Program-made: the position numbers and the translations under genes | Shown: positions 26,943-36,128 of the stretch, in pieces | Position numbering within the stretch: position 1 is the first letter of the stretch | Layout: every line of letters begins with the position of its first letter | Assembly (NCBI RefSeq): GCF_000185905.1 | Contig: NC_014923.1 | Span: forward strand, 4,859,501 to 4,923,500 | Reading direction: 5' to 3' | Length of the DNA: 64,000 nucleotides | Source of the DNA: Mesorhizobium ciceri biovar biserrulae WSM1271 | GTDB lineage: Bacteria; Pseudomonadota; Alphaproteobacteria; Rhizobiales; Rhizobiaceae | The notes under the pieces: generated by a model | Database searches by the model: none | Told to the model about the DNA's origin: nothing | The model's input: only the letters and a program-made list of their open reading frames with translations

Positions 26943-28247
26943 ATGAATATTCTGTTAAAGCGCGTTCTCGACCGCTTGGTGCGCACCGGCAATCTTAGGG
27001 TAACCGGCCCCAAGGGCACGGCGGTGGTTTTCGGCGACGGCAGCGGCGAACCGGTGCACATGCACATCAAGACCGCGCATGCCGAGCGCGCCATCACCTT
27101 CGATCCGATGCTGGCGGTGCCTGAAGCCTACATGGACGGCGAACTCGACATTCTCGAGGGCGGCGTGCTGGGCGTGATGCGCATCGCCTTCCAGAACATG
27201 GGCAGCGGCGGCATCGACGCCACCTGGTCGAAGGCCATCGAAGGCCTGCGCCACGCCTTCCGCCGGCTGCAGCAGATCAACACCGCCTCGCGCTCGCGGC
27301 GCAACGTGCAGCGCCACTACGATCTGTCGGGCGATCTCTACCGGCTCTTCCTCGACGAGGACATGCAATATTCCTGCGCCTATTTCGAGCAGCCGGACAT
27401 GACGCTCGACGAGGCGCAGGGCGCCAAGAAACGCCACATCGCCGCCAAGCTCCGGCTGAAGGCCGGCCAGACGGTGCTCGACATCGGCTCCGGCTGGGGC
27501 GGGCTTGGCCTCTATCTCGCCAAGGCGTTCGACGTCGACGTGCAAGGCGTCACGCTGTCGACCGAGCAGCATGGCGTCGCCACCGACCGGGCGCATGCGC
27601 AAGGGCTGGAAAGCCGCGTGCATTTCGAGCTGAAGGACTACCGCGAACTCAATGAGCGTTTCGATCGCATCGTCTCGGTCGGTATGTTCGAGCATGTCGG
27701 CGTCAACCACTATCGCACCTTCTTCGACAAGAGCGCGACGCTGCTCAAGCCGGATGGCGTCATGCTGTTGCACACGATCGGCCGTTCCGGCGTGCCGTGG
27801 GCGACCAGCGCCTTCATCCGCAAATACATCTTCCCGGGCGGCTACATCCCGTCGCTGTCGGAAGTGATGCCTGCGATCGAGAAGTCGGGCCTGGTCGTCA
27901 CCGACGTCGAGATCCTGCGGCTCCACTATGCCGACACGCTGAAGCACTGGGGCGAGCGCTTCGCCGCCAATCGCGACAAGGCCAAGGCGATCTATGACGA
28001 GCGCTTCTGCCGCATGTGGGAATTCTATCTGGCGGCCTCGGAAGCCGCATTCCGCTGGCAGGATCTGGTGATCTTCCAGATCCAGATCGCCAAGAAGAAC
28101 GATACGCTGCCGATGACACGCGACTACATGGCCAAATGCGAAAAAGCGCTGGAGATGCGCGATATGGGGCATCGTGAAACGGCTCCCGTCAAAAAGAGCC
28201 CGGCCGCCAAGCCGGCTCGCCGCCGCAAGGTTGCCGACCAGGAATAG
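26943..28247 (+). CDS. cfa: Cyclopropane-fatty-acyl-phospholipid synthase
   Basis: 434-residue SAM-dependent enzyme that adds a methylene bridge to unsaturated acyl chains of phospholipids. QRHYDLSGDLYRLFLD, SAM motif LDIGSGWGGLGLYLA, GVTLSTEQ, and MFEHVGVNHY are family blocks. The ATG at 26943 is preceded by GAGAGGGGA; a longer open frame reaching 26706 would cross the terminator. The Lys-rich C-terminal tail is probably unstructured. Monocistronic between two terminators. Confidence 0.92.
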   Translation: MNILLKRVLDRLVRTGNLRVTGPKGTAVVFGDGSGEPVHMHIKTAHAERAITFDPMLAVPEAYMDGELDILEGGVLGVMRIAFQNMGSGGIDATWSKAIEGLRHAFRRLQQINTASRSRRNVQRHYDLSGDLYRLFLDEDMQYSCAYFEQPDMTLDEAQGAKKRHIAAKLRLKAGQTVLDIGSGWGGLGLYLAKAFDVDVQGVTLSTEQHGVATDRAHAQGLESRVHFELKDYRELNERFDRIVSVGMFEHVGVNHYRTFFDKSATLLKPDGVMLLHTIGRSGVPWATSAFIRKYIFPGGYIPSLSEVMPAIEKSGLVVTDVEILRLHYADTLKHWGERFAANRDKAKAIYDERFCRMWEFYLAASEAAFRWQDLVIFQIQIAKKNDTLPMTRDYMAKCEKALEMRDMGHRETAPVKKSPAAKPARRRKVADQE

Positions 28248-28280
28248 CATTGCCGCTTGCCATTGCCGGCGCCGGCACTG

Positions 28281-28313
28281 AAAAAGGTCCCGTGACCGTC
28301 GCGGGACCTTTTT
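28281..28313. terminator. Bidirectional terminator after cfa
   Basis: AAAAAGGTCCCG-TGACCGT-CGCGGGACCTTTTT: a GGTCCCG/CGGGACC stem flanked by A5 and T5. The T-run ends one base before the ynfA ATG at 28315. Confidence 0.9.
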
Positions 28314-28314
28314 C

Positions 28315-28638
28315 ATGACCTTTGTCCTCTATGCCGCCGCCGCTCTGGCCGAGATCGCCGGCTGCTTTTCATTCTGGGCCTGGTGGCGGCTGGAGAAGTC
28401 GCCGCTTTGGCTGCTTCCCGGCCTCGCCTCGCTTGCCCTGTTCGGCTTCCTGCTGGCGCTGGTCGACACGTCAGCCGCCGGTCGCGCCTACGCCGCCTAT
28501 GGCGGCATCTACATCGTGGCGTCGCTTGGCTGGCTGTGGCTGGTTGAAGGCGTTCGCCCCGACCGCTGGGATCTTGCCGGTGCCGCGCTCTGCATTGCCG
28601 GTGCTTCGGTGATCCTTCTCGTCCCGCGGGGCGCTTGA
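28315..28638 (+). CDS. YnfA (UPF0060) membrane protein
   Basis: 107-residue inner-membrane protein with four hydrophobic segments and the family pattern AEIAGCFSFWAWWRLEKSPLW and YAAYGGIYIVASLGWLWLVEG. Related to small multidrug-resistance-type transporters; no substrate is established. The conserved N-terminus fixes the start at 28315, directly behind a terminator and without a normal Shine-Dalgarno. One base separates its stop from the next gene. Confidence 0.92.
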   Translation: MTFVLYAAAALAEIAGCFSFWAWWRLEKSPLWLLPGLASLALFGFLLALVDTSAAGRAYAAYGGIYIVASLGWLWLVEGVRPDRWDLAGAALCIAGASVILLVPRGA

Positions 28639-28639
28639 G

Positions 28640-29617
28640 ATGGAGTTGCCTGCCTCCCTTCGCCAAGGTGTCGAGCGTCTGCTCGAAAACGTTCCGCTGG
28701 CGGTACTCAAGCAAGCGGCAAAGACGCTGTCCGACCGCTACCGCGCCGAGTTGCGCGACGGCCGTCTGCACATGGCCGAGGATCTGGCGGTGAAGGCCTA
28801 TCTGGCGACGCGGCTGCCGGCGACCTATGCCGCGATCCGTGCCAGCCTCGACGCGCTGAGCGACGCCAAGCCTGCCTTTCAGCCCAGGACCTTGCTCGAT
28901 GTCGGCGCCGGCCCTGGCACGGTGCTTTGGGCCGCGACCGATCTGTGGCCCGATCTCGAACAGGCGGTGTTGTTCGAAGCCAGTGCCGCCGTGCGTAAGG
29001 TCGGCGAGACGCTTGCCGGCAACACTATTGCCGCCCAGAGCAGATGGCTGGCCGGTGATGCCACCATCGACCTTGCTGACATCGAGCCGGCCGATCTGGT
29101 CACGTGCGCTTATGTGCTCGATGAAATCGCGCCGGCATCGCTGCCGAAACTCATCGACCGGCTCTGGCAACTCACTGGCGACACGCTCCTGATCGTCGAG
29201 CCCGGCACCCCCGCCGGCTGGCAGCGCATCCTTGCCGTGCGCCGGCAGCTGATCGAGGCGGGCGCGCATGTGCTTGCGCCTTGCGCGCATCAGGCGCCCT
29301 GCCCGCTGGTCCAGCCCGACTGGTGCCATTTTTCCCGCCGCGTCGCCCGCTCGCGCCTGCATCGGCTGGCCAAGGATGCCGACGTGCCGTGGGAAGACGA
29401 GAAATTCATCTACGTCGCGGCTTCTCGCGACGGCCCCACATCACACCAGGCACGAGTTCTTGCGCCACCGAAATCCGGCTCCGGCAAGGTTCTGCTCAAG
29501 CTTTGCCAGGACGACGGCACCGCCACCGAGCGCTTGTTCACCAAGCGCGACGGCGCCGACTTCAAGTTGGCCCGGCGATTGGACTGGGGCGACAGGCTGG
29601 ACAACATCGCAAAATGA
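28640..29617 (+). CDS. Rsm22/METTL17-like rRNA methyltransferase-family protein
   Basis: 325 residues. A Rossmann SAM fold begins at LLDVGAGPGTVLWA (about 85-98), followed by a Cys cluster, C215, C221 and C229, in APCAHQAPCPLV and WCHFSRR. Mitochondrial homologues (Rsm22, METTL17) act in small-subunit assembly, and METTL17 holds an iron-sulfur cluster with comparable cysteines. A bacterial role in 30S assembly is thus likely but methylation is unproven. Begins one base after ynfA, so it depends on the same transcript. Confidence 0.85.
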   Translation: MELPASLRQGVERLLENVPLAVLKQAAKTLSDRYRAELRDGRLHMAEDLAVKAYLATRLPATYAAIRASLDALSDAKPAFQPRTLLDVGAGPGTVLWAATDLWPDLEQAVLFEASAAVRKVGETLAGNTIAAQSRWLAGDATIDLADIEPADLVTCAYVLDEIAPASLPKLIDRLWQLTGDTLLIVEPGTPAGWQRILAVRRQLIEAGAHVLAPCAHQAPCPLVQPDWCHFSRRVARSRLHRLAKDADVPWEDEKFIYVAASRDGPTSHQARVLAPPKSGSGKVLLKLCQDDGTATERLFTKRDGADFKLARRLDWGDRLDNIAK

Positions 29618-29837
29618 ACAGTGCCATTGTTCTTGCTTTGTTCCGACGAGTCAGATAGAGATCCACGCCCTGTCGAGTCAACCGGAATCGGGGCACGCGA
29701 ATACTCTCCTGTGGACGATTGGTTGTTCCTGTGAACAACGGGCATCAAGGTTCTTTGGTTGGGTAGTGATGCAGAAAGGTCAGCACCGACTCATCACGTT
29801 CTGATATCGAAAGGCCGGGATTGAAATCGGGGATATC

Positions 29838-31328
29838 ATGGCAGAGGCAGCGCGAAAATTCGGCGTCGCGGAAACACCGCTTTATCGTGAAGCGCCAAAC
29901 AACATCGAGGCCGAGCAGGCGTTGCTCGGCGCCATCCTCGTCAACAACGACGCCTTCTACCGCGTCTCTGACTTCCTCAAGGCCAGCCATTTCTACGAGC
30001 CGCTGCACCGCAAGATCTATGAGGTGGCGTCCGAGTTCATCCGTATGGGCAAGGTGGCGACGCCGATCACACTGAAAACCTTCCTGCCGGCCGACGAGAA
30101 GGTTGGCGACATGACGATGGCGCAATATGTCGTGCGGCTGGCGGTCGAGGCTGTGACCGTCGTCAACGCCACCGACTATGGCCGCGCCATCTATGACCTT
30201 GCGACGCGCCGCGCGCTGATCACCGTCGGCGAAGACATGGTCAACATCGCCTATGACGCGCCGGTCGACATGGCACCCGGCGAACAGATCGAGGATGCCG
30301 AGCGGCGGCTGTTCGAGCTGGCCGAAAACGGCCGCTACGATGGCGGTTTCGAAAGCTTTTCCGATGCGTTGAAGAATGCCGTCGACATGGCCAGCGCGGC
30401 CTATATGCGCGATGGCCACCTGTCCGGCATTGCCACCGGCCTGCGCGATCTCGACCATCGCATGGGTGGCCTGCAGCCTTCGGATTTGATCATCATCGCC
30501 GGCCGCCCAGGCATGGGCAAGACGTCGCTGGCCACCAACATCGCCTACAACATCGCTGCCGCCTATGAGCCTGCCCAACAGGCCGACGGCTCCGTCAAGG
30601 CGGCCAATGGCGGCGTCGTCGGCTTCTTCTCGCTTGAAATGTCGTCGGAGCAGCTGGCCACCCGCATCATCTCCGAGCAGACCGAGATTCCATCATCGAA
30701 AATCCGGCGCGGCGATTTGACGGAAGCCGATTTCGGCAAGCTTGTCGCCTACACGCAGGAGAACCACAAGCGCCCGCTCTACATCGACCAGACGGGTGGT
30801 ATCTCGATCGCCCAGCTCGCGGCGCGCGCCCGCCGCCTCAAGCGCCAGCGCGGGCTGGACCTGATGGTCATCGACTATATCCAGCTGATGCAGGGTTCAT
30901 CTGCCAAGGCGTCGCAGAACCGCGTCCAGGAAATCACCGAGATCACCACCGGACTGAAGGCGCTCGGCAAGGAGTTGGGCGTGCCGATCATCGCGCTCTC
31001 ACAGCTCTCGCGTCAAGTCGAAAGCCGCGACGACAAACATCCGCAGCTGTCCGACCTGCGCGAATCGGGCTCGATCGAGCAGGACGCCGACGTCGTGCTG
31101 TTCGTGTACCGCGAGGAATATTACATCAAGAACAAGGAGCCGGAGAAAGGCACGCCCGAGCATCTCGCCTGGGAGACGAAGATGATCGAGGTCCAGGGCA
31201 AGGCCGAAGTGATCATAGCCAAGCAGCGCCATGGACCGACCGGCACCGTCAGCCTTGCCTTCCAGGGCGAGTTCACCCGCTTCTCCGACCTCGCCGAGGA
31301 GCATCATCTGCCGGAAAGGTTCGAGTGA
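29838..31328 (+). CDS. dnaB: Replicative DNA helicase
   Basis: 496-residue DnaB. N-terminal primase-interacting domain (NNIEAEQALLGAIL), then a RecA-like motor with Walker A GRPGMGKTS at 222-230, Walker B LMVIDYIQLM, and QLSRQVESRDDKHPQLSDLRESGSIEQDADVV read in family blocks. ATG at 29838 with GGGGA upstream. No intein is seen. The 220 bp upstream contains TTGCTT-N17-TAGAGA near 29634, a weak promoter candidate. Confidence 0.97.
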   Translation: MAEAARKFGVAETPLYREAPNNIEAEQALLGAILVNNDAFYRVSDFLKASHFYEPLHRKIYEVASEFIRMGKVATPITLKTFLPADEKVGDMTMAQYVVRLAVEAVTVVNATDYGRAIYDLATRRALITVGEDMVNIAYDAPVDMAPGEQIEDAERRLFELAENGRYDGGFESFSDALKNAVDMASAAYMRDGHLSGIATGLRDLDHRMGGLQPSDLIIIAGRPGMGKTSLATNIAYNIAAAYEPAQQADGSVKAANGGVVGFFSLEMSSEQLATRIISEQTEIPSSKIRRGDLTEADFGKLVAYTQENHKRPLYIDQTGGISIAQLAARARRLKRQRGLDLMVIDYIQLMQGSSAKASQNRVQEITEITTGLKALGKELGVPIIALSQLSRQVESRDDKHPQLSDLRESGSIEQDADVVLFVYREEYYIKNKEPEKGTPEHLAWETKMIEVQGKAEVIIAKQRHGPTGTVSLAFQGEFTRFSDLAEEHHLPERFE

Positions 31329-31359
31329 CCTATTGAGACAGGTCCCATTCCTTGGCGCC

Positions 31360-31525
31360 CCCCTCTGTCCTGCCGGACATCTCCCCCTCAAGGGGGGAGA
31401 TCGGATGGCATCGACGCTTTCGCCAATTTTTGGCGTTGAAAAGAAGGCGCAAGCGCTGAAGCTGCAAATCTCCCCCCTGGAGGGGGAGATGGCCGGCAGG
31501 CCAGAGAGGGGCGCTGCCCCGCCAG
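31360..31525. repeat. Inverted pair of palindromic intergenic repeats
   Basis: The dnaB-radA gap holds two copies of one element facing each other: GCGCCCCCCTCTGTCCTGCC...ATCTCCCCCTCAAGG at about 31360-31410 and its near complement CTCCCCCCTGGAGGGGGAG...GGCCGGCAGG near 31470-31525. Each copy is itself a hairpin. The same pair occurs at 55.7 kb. Confidence 0.75.
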
Positions 31526-31550
31526 CCTGTCACGGCGTGGCTTCCATCTA

Positions 31551-32954
31551 ATGGCCAAGTCGCGCGTCCAATTCATCTGCCAAAGTTGCGGATCGGTGCA
31601 TCAGCGCTGGGCCGGCAAATGCGATGCCTGCGGCGAGTGGAACACGCTGGTCGAGGAAGGCACGTCCGGCGGCATCGGCTCAGGACCAGCCAACACGCGC
31701 AACGCCCGCAAGGGACGCGCCGTGGTGCTGACCACGCTGTCCGGCGATATCGAGGACGCGCCACGCATCATCTCGGGCATTGGCGAACTCGATCGCGCCA
31801 CCGGCGGCGGGTTCGTGCGCGGCTCGGCGCTGCTGGTCGGCGGCGACCCCGGCATCGGCAAGTCGACGCTGCTCACCCAGGCGGCCGCGGCGCTGGCATC
31901 AAAAGGCCACCGCATCGTCTATGTCTCGGGCGAAGAGGCGGTCGCGCAGATCAGGCTGCGGGCGCAGCGGCTTGGCGTCGCCTCCTCTCCGGTGGAACTT
32001 GCCGCCGAGACCAATGTCGAGGACATCCTGGCGACGATCGCCGACGGCAAGCGGCCTGATCTCGTCATCCTGGATTCGATCCAGACGCTGTGGACCGACC
32101 TTGCCGATTCGGCACCCGGAACCGTCACCCAGGTGCGCGCTGCCGCCCAGGCGATGATCCGCTATGCGAAATCCACGGGTGCGGCGATCGTACTGGTCGG
32201 CCATGTCACCAAGGAAGGCCAGATCGCCGGGCCGCGCGTCGTCGAGCACATGGTTGACGCCGTGCTCTACTTCGAAGGCGAAGGCGGCCACCACTACCGC
32301 ATCCTGCGTACGGTGAAGAACCGTTTTGGACCGACCGACGAGATCGGCGTCTTCGAAATGTCGGACAAGGGCCTGCGCGAGGTCGCCAATCCGTCCGAGC
32401 TTTTTCTTGGCGAACGCCATGCCAAATCGCCGGGGGCGGCGGTTTTCGCCGGCATGGAGGGGACAAGGCCGGTGCTGGTCGAGATCCAGGCACTGGTCGC
32501 ACCCTCCTCGCTCGGCACGCCGCGCCGCGCCGTCGTCGGCTGGGACGGCGCCCGGCTGTCGATGATCCTGGCGGTTCTCGAAGCCCATTGCGGGGTGCGA
32601 TTCGGCAGCCATGATGTCTATCTCAATGTCGCCGGCGGCTACCGGATTTCGGAGCCCGCGGCAGATCTCGCAGTGGCGGCCGCCCTGGTTTCCTCGCTCA
32701 CCGGTCTTGCCCTTCCCGCCGATTGCGTCTATTTCGGCGAAATCAGCCTTTCGGGCGCCGTGAGGCCGGTTGCGCATGCGCAACAGCGCCTCAAGGAAGC
32801 CGAAAAGCTGGGTTTTGGAAGCGCGGTTCTGCCCTCGGGCAGCGGGGAACTGGCCGGGGGGATCGGGGCCGGTTCTTTCCAGCCGACCGAGCTTGCCGAC
32901 CTCGTGGCACGCATAGCCGGCTCACGCCGAAGCCGCGTGGACGAAGAAGACTAG
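31551..32954 (+). CDS. radA: DNA repair protein RadA
   Basis: 467-residue RecA-paralogue helicase that processes recombination intermediates. N-terminal zinc finger with C10, C13, C24, C27; Walker A GGDPGIGKST at 97-106; the RadA-specific KNRFG in RTVKNRFGPTDE; and a C-terminal Lon-like domain (VYFGEISLSGAVRPV). 63 bp ahead of cvpA, a common alphaproteobacterial order. Confidence 0.96.
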   Translation: MAKSRVQFICQSCGSVHQRWAGKCDACGEWNTLVEEGTSGGIGSGPANTRNARKGRAVVLTTLSGDIEDAPRIISGIGELDRATGGGFVRGSALLVGGDPGIGKSTLLTQAAAALASKGHRIVYVSGEEAVAQIRLRAQRLGVASSPVELAAETNVEDILATIADGKRPDLVILDSIQTLWTDLADSAPGTVTQVRAAAQAMIRYAKSTGAAIVLVGHVTKEGQIAGPRVVEHMVDAVLYFEGEGGHHYRILRTVKNRFGPTDEIGVFEMSDKGLREVANPSELFLGERHAKSPGAAVFAGMEGTRPVLVEIQALVAPSSLGTPRRAVVGWDGARLSMILAVLEAHCGVRFGSHDVYLNVAGGYRISEPAADLAVAAALVSSLTGLALPADCVYFGEISLSGAVRPVAHAQQRLKEAEKLGFGSAVLPSGSGELAGGIGAGSFQPTELADLVARIAGSRRSRVDEED

Positions 32955-33017
32955 AGCATCGGACCCAGAGCCCGATGTTCGGCGCTATAATGCGGCTCAT
33001 GGAGTGGGGCGAAAGAC

Positions 33018-33686
33018 ATGCCGATTACGCTGCTTGACGGAATTCTCGTCGGCTTCACTCTGGTTTCGGCGATGCTCGCCATGGTTCGCGGCTTCTCGCG
33101 CGAAGTCCTGTCCGTCGTCTCCTGGGCAGCGGCGGCAGCGGCGGCGTTCTTCTTCTACAAGCCGGTCGTGCCTTACCTCGCTCCCTACATCGAGAATGAA
33201 AAGGTCGCCATGGCGGCCGCCGCCGGCGTGGTTTTCATCATCGCGCTGATCGTCGTCTCGGTCATCACCATGAAGCTCGCCGACTGGATCATCGATTCCC
33301 GGATCGGCGCGCTCGATCGTACGCTCGGTTTCCTTTACGGCGCCGCGCGCGGCATCCTGGTCGTTGCCGTCGCCCTGCTGTTCTTCAACTGGCTGGCCGG
33401 CGCCAAGGCACCAGCCTGGGTCACCGAGGCCAAGTCGCGGCCGCTGCTCGAACAAATCGGCGCCAAGCTCGAAAGCCTGCTGCCCGAGGATCCGGAAAAC
33501 GCGATCCTCAAGAAGCTCAATCCGAATCAGCCGGCCGCCGAGACGCCAGCTGCTCCGGACGCACCGGCGGCGGATGCTCCGGCGGGCGGCGACGATACCA
33601 ACACGCCGGCGCCTGACGACAATGACGCAACACCACCGGCGAACAACGCCCCGGCCGCTCCGGCACCGGCGGCACCGGCAAACTGA
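33018..33686 (+). CDS. CvpA family membrane protein
   Basis: 222 residues with four membrane spans in the first ~125 (LLDGILVGFTLVSAMLAMVRGF onward) and a C-terminal tail of Ala/Pro/Asp, likely disordered. CvpA is named from colicin V production and often precedes purF, as here. GGAGTGGGG lies upstream of the ATG. TATAAT at 32986-32991 could be a -10 box, but no good -35 is seen. Confidence 0.9.
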   Translation: MPITLLDGILVGFTLVSAMLAMVRGFSREVLSVVSWAAAAAAAFFFYKPVVPYLAPYIENEKVAMAAAAGVVFIIALIVVSVITMKLADWIIDSRIGALDRTLGFLYGAARGILVVAVALLFFNWLAGAKAPAWVTEAKSRPLLEQIGAKLESLLPEDPENAILKKLNPNQPAAETPAAPDAPAADAPAGGDDTNTPAPDDNDATPPANNAPAAPAPAAPAN

Positions 33687-33704
33687 CGCCGAAAAACGGC
33701 GTCA
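33684..33704 (+). repeat. Hairpin at the cvpA stop codon
   Basis: TGACGCCG-AAAAA-CGGCGTCA: perfect 8-bp arms that begin with the cvpA TGA. No T-run follows, so termination is uncertain. Confidence 0.5.
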
Positions 33705-33741
33705 GGATCTGACGATGGTGTGAACGACTGCACGGCCCGCG

Positions 33742-33770
33742 TTGCTTTCGGCGCGAACCCGCATTATATG
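33742..33770 (+). promoter_or_regulatory. Putative purF promoter
   Basis: TTGCTT (33742-33747), 17-bp spacer, TATATG (33765-33770). Transcription from here would start close to 33777 and leave a short leader to the ATG at 33792, which supports that start over an upstream in-frame GTG at 33720. Confidence 0.4.
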
Positions 33771-33791
33771 GCGATTTTAGCGGAGCTTAAG

Positions 33792-35261
33792 ATGGCAGAC
33801 GCAGACGACGTGCTTTCCGCCGAGGCCGACGACCATTTCCACGACGAATGCGGTGTGTTCGGCATTTTCGGCCGGCAGGACGCTGCGGCCATCGTTACAT
33901 TGGGCCTGCATGCGCTGCAGCATCGCGGCCAGGAAGCGGCCGGCATCGTTTCCTATGACGGCAGCCAGTTCCATGTCGAACGCCATGTCGGCCTGATCGG
34001 CGACACCTTCACCAAGCAGCGCGTCATCGACAGCCTGCAAGGCAACCGCGCCATTGGCCATACGCGCTACGCCACCACGGGCGGCGCCGGCATGCGCAAC
34101 ATCCAGCCCTTTTTCGCCGAATTGGCCGATGGCGGTTTCGCCGTCGCCCACAACGGCAATCTGACCAACGCCATGACCGTGCAGCGCGCGCTGCAGAAGC
34201 AAGGCGCGATCTTCTCCTCCACCTCCGATACCGAGACGCTTTTGCACCTCGTCGCCACCAGCAAGGAGCGCGATTTGAACTCGCGTTTCATCGATGCGGT
34301 GCGGCAGGTCGAGGGCGCTTTCTCCCTGGTGGCGATGACGGCCAAGAAGATGATCGGCTGCCGCGATCCGCTCGGCATCCGGCCGCTGGTGCTGGGCGAT
34401 CTCGACGGCGCCTGGATCCTGGCCTCTGAAACCTGCGCGCTCGACATCATCGGTGCGCGTTTCGTGCGCGACCTGAAGCCCGGCGAGATGGTCGTCGTCA
34501 CGTCCAAGGGCATCGAGAGCCTGTTCCCCTTCGAGCCGCAGAAGACCCGCTTCTGCATCTTCGAATATGTCTATTTCGCGCGGCCGGATTCCTCGGTCGA
34601 AGGCCGCAACGTCTATGAGGTGCGCAAGCGTATCGGCGCCGAGCTGGCGGTCGAAAGCCCGGTCGAGGCCGACATCGTCGTGCCGGTGCCGGATTCGGGC
34701 ACGCCGGCGGCGATCGGCTTCAGCCAGGCGGCCGGCATTCCCTTCGAGCTCGGCATCATCCGCAATCATTATGTCGGCCGCACCTTCATCCAGCCGGGCG
34801 ATTCGATCCGCCATATGGGCGTCAAGCTGAAGCACAATGCCAACCGGCGCATGATCGAAGGCAAGCGCGTGGTTCTGGTCGACGACAGCATCGTGCGCGG
34901 CACCACCAGCCAGAAGATCGTGCAGATGGTGCGCGACGCCGGCGCCAAGGAGGTGCATATGCGCATCGCCTCACCGCCGACACGCGCCTCCTGCTTCTAC
35001 GGTGTCGACACGCCGGAGAAATCGAAGCTCCTGGCGTCGCGCATGTCGATCGAGGAGATGGCCGAGTTCATTCGCGTCGATTCGCTTGGCTTCCTCACCA
35101 TTGACGGGCTCTACCGCGCGGTCGGCGAGGCCAGCCGCGACAACGACCAGCCGCAATTCTGCGATGCCTGCTTCACCGGCCAGTACCCGACCCGCCTGCT
35201 CGACTTCGAAGGCCACGACAATGTGCGCACGCTGTCGCTGCTGGCGACAAGCGGGACGTAG
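33792..35261 (+). CDS. purF: Amidophosphoribosyltransferase
   Basis: First committed step of purine synthesis: glutamine plus PRPP to phosphoribosylamine. 489 residues from the ATG at 33792 with CGGAG upstream. A short propeptide precedes the catalytic Cys20 in HDECGVFGIFG. The glutaminase half is followed by a PRPP-binding loop VVLVDDSIVRGTTS. Cysteines in RFCIFEY, ASCFYG and CDAC match the 4Fe-4S ligands of the Bacillus-type enzyme. Confidence 0.96.
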   Translation: MADADDVLSAEADDHFHDECGVFGIFGRQDAAAIVTLGLHALQHRGQEAAGIVSYDGSQFHVERHVGLIGDTFTKQRVIDSLQGNRAIGHTRYATTGGAGMRNIQPFFAELADGGFAVAHNGNLTNAMTVQRALQKQGAIFSSTSDTETLLHLVATSKERDLNSRFIDAVRQVEGAFSLVAMTAKKMIGCRDPLGIRPLVLGDLDGAWILASETCALDIIGARFVRDLKPGEMVVVTSKGIESLFPFEPQKTRFCIFEYVYFARPDSSVEGRNVYEVRKRIGAELAVESPVEADIVVPVPDSGTPAAIGFSQAAGIPFELGIIRNHYVGRTFIQPGDSIRHMGVKLKHNANRRMIEGKRVVLVDDSIVRGTTSQKIVQMVRDAGAKEVHMRIASPPTRASCFYGVDTPEKSKLLASRMSIEEMAEFIRVDSLGFLTIDGLYRAVGEASRDNDQPQFCDACFTGQYPTRLLDFEGHDNVRTLSLLATSGT

Positions 35262-35304
35262 GCCGGACCGCCATCAGCGTTAGTCAATTCCCGGAATCCA
35301 TCGC

Positions 35305-36045
35305 ATGACCCTCGACCTTTCCGGCCGCGTTGCGGTCGTCACCGGCGCCTCGCGCGGCATCGGCTATTTCATTGCCAAGGAATTGGCTGCCGCCGGCGCG
35401 CATGTCATTGCGGTGGCTCGTACTGTCGGCGGGCTGGAAGAGCTCGACGACCAGATCAAGGCGGCCGGCGGCCAGGCGACACTGGTGCCGCTCGACCTCG
35501 CCGACATGGCCGGCATCGACCGCCTGGGCGGCGCCATCCACGAACGCTGGGGCAAGCTCGACATTCTCGTCGCCAATGCCGGCGTGCTCGGCGTCATCTC
35601 GCCGATCGGTCATGTCGAAGCAAAAACCTTCGAGAAGGTGATGACCATCAACGTCACCTCGACCTGGCGGCTGATCCGCTCGGTCGACCCTCTGCTGCGG
35701 CTCTCCGATGCTGGCCGCGCGATCATCCTGTCTTCCAACGCCGCGCACTCGGCGCGCGCCTTCTGGGCACCCTACGCGGCATCCAAGGCCGCGGTGGAGA
35801 CGATGATGCGCTCCTGGGCGCATGAGACGCAGAGCCTGCCGCTCAGGGTGAACGCCGCTGACCCCGGCGCCACCCGCACCGCCATGCGGGCCCAGGCAGT
35901 GCCGGGCGAAGATCCCGAGACGTTGCCGCATCCCTCCGAGATCGCCAAACGCATCGTGCCGCTGGCCAGCCCGGACCTGAAAGAGACCGGATTGATCTTC
36001 CAGGCCAAGCACAATCGCTTCGTCGCCTATAGGCAGCCGGAATAA
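35305..36045 (+). CDS. SDR family oxidoreductase
   Basis: 246-residue classical short-chain dehydrogenase/reductase. Cofactor loop TGASRGIGYFI near 13-23, NAG in VANAGVLG, Ser in ILSSNAAHS and the YxxxK pair in APYAASKAAVE. NAD/NADP preference and substrate are unknown. It follows purF by 43 bp; this pairing is seen in rhizobia and suggests co-transcription. Confidence 0.85.
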   Translation: MTLDLSGRVAVVTGASRGIGYFIAKELAAAGAHVIAVARTVGGLEELDDQIKAAGGQATLVPLDLADMAGIDRLGGAIHERWGKLDILVANAGVLGVISPIGHVEAKTFEKVMTINVTSTWRLIRSVDPLLRLSDAGRAIILSSNAAHSARAFWAPYAASKAAVETMMRSWAHETQSLPLRVNAADPGATRTAMRAQAVPGEDPETLPHPSEIAKRIVPLASPDLKETGLIFQAKHNRFVAYRQPE

Positions 36046-36057
36046 AAGTTGAGCCTT

Positions 36058-36116
36058 TTTTTTGACGCATGTCGGTTTCCCAAAAACCGCTGCGCACTTT
36101 TAAGCGACATGCGTAG
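36058..36116. repeat. Palindromic repeat with GCGCAGCGG core (copy 1)
   Basis: ACGCATGTCG (36065-36074) and CGACATGCGT (36105-36114) are perfect 10-bp inverted arms. Between them the minus strand reads AAAAGTGCGCAGCGGTTTTT, a core shared with the elements at 40.2 and 41.0 kb. Confidence 0.65.
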
Positions 36117-36128
36117 GGATTAAACAGG

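Noticed and set aside
31360..31525. Insertion sequence remnant
   Set aside because: Facing palindromes without transposase or target-site duplication that I can see.
33720..33791. Earlier GTG start of purF
   Set aside because: It precedes the likely -10 box; the ATG at 33792 has CGGAG and leaves a normal propeptide.
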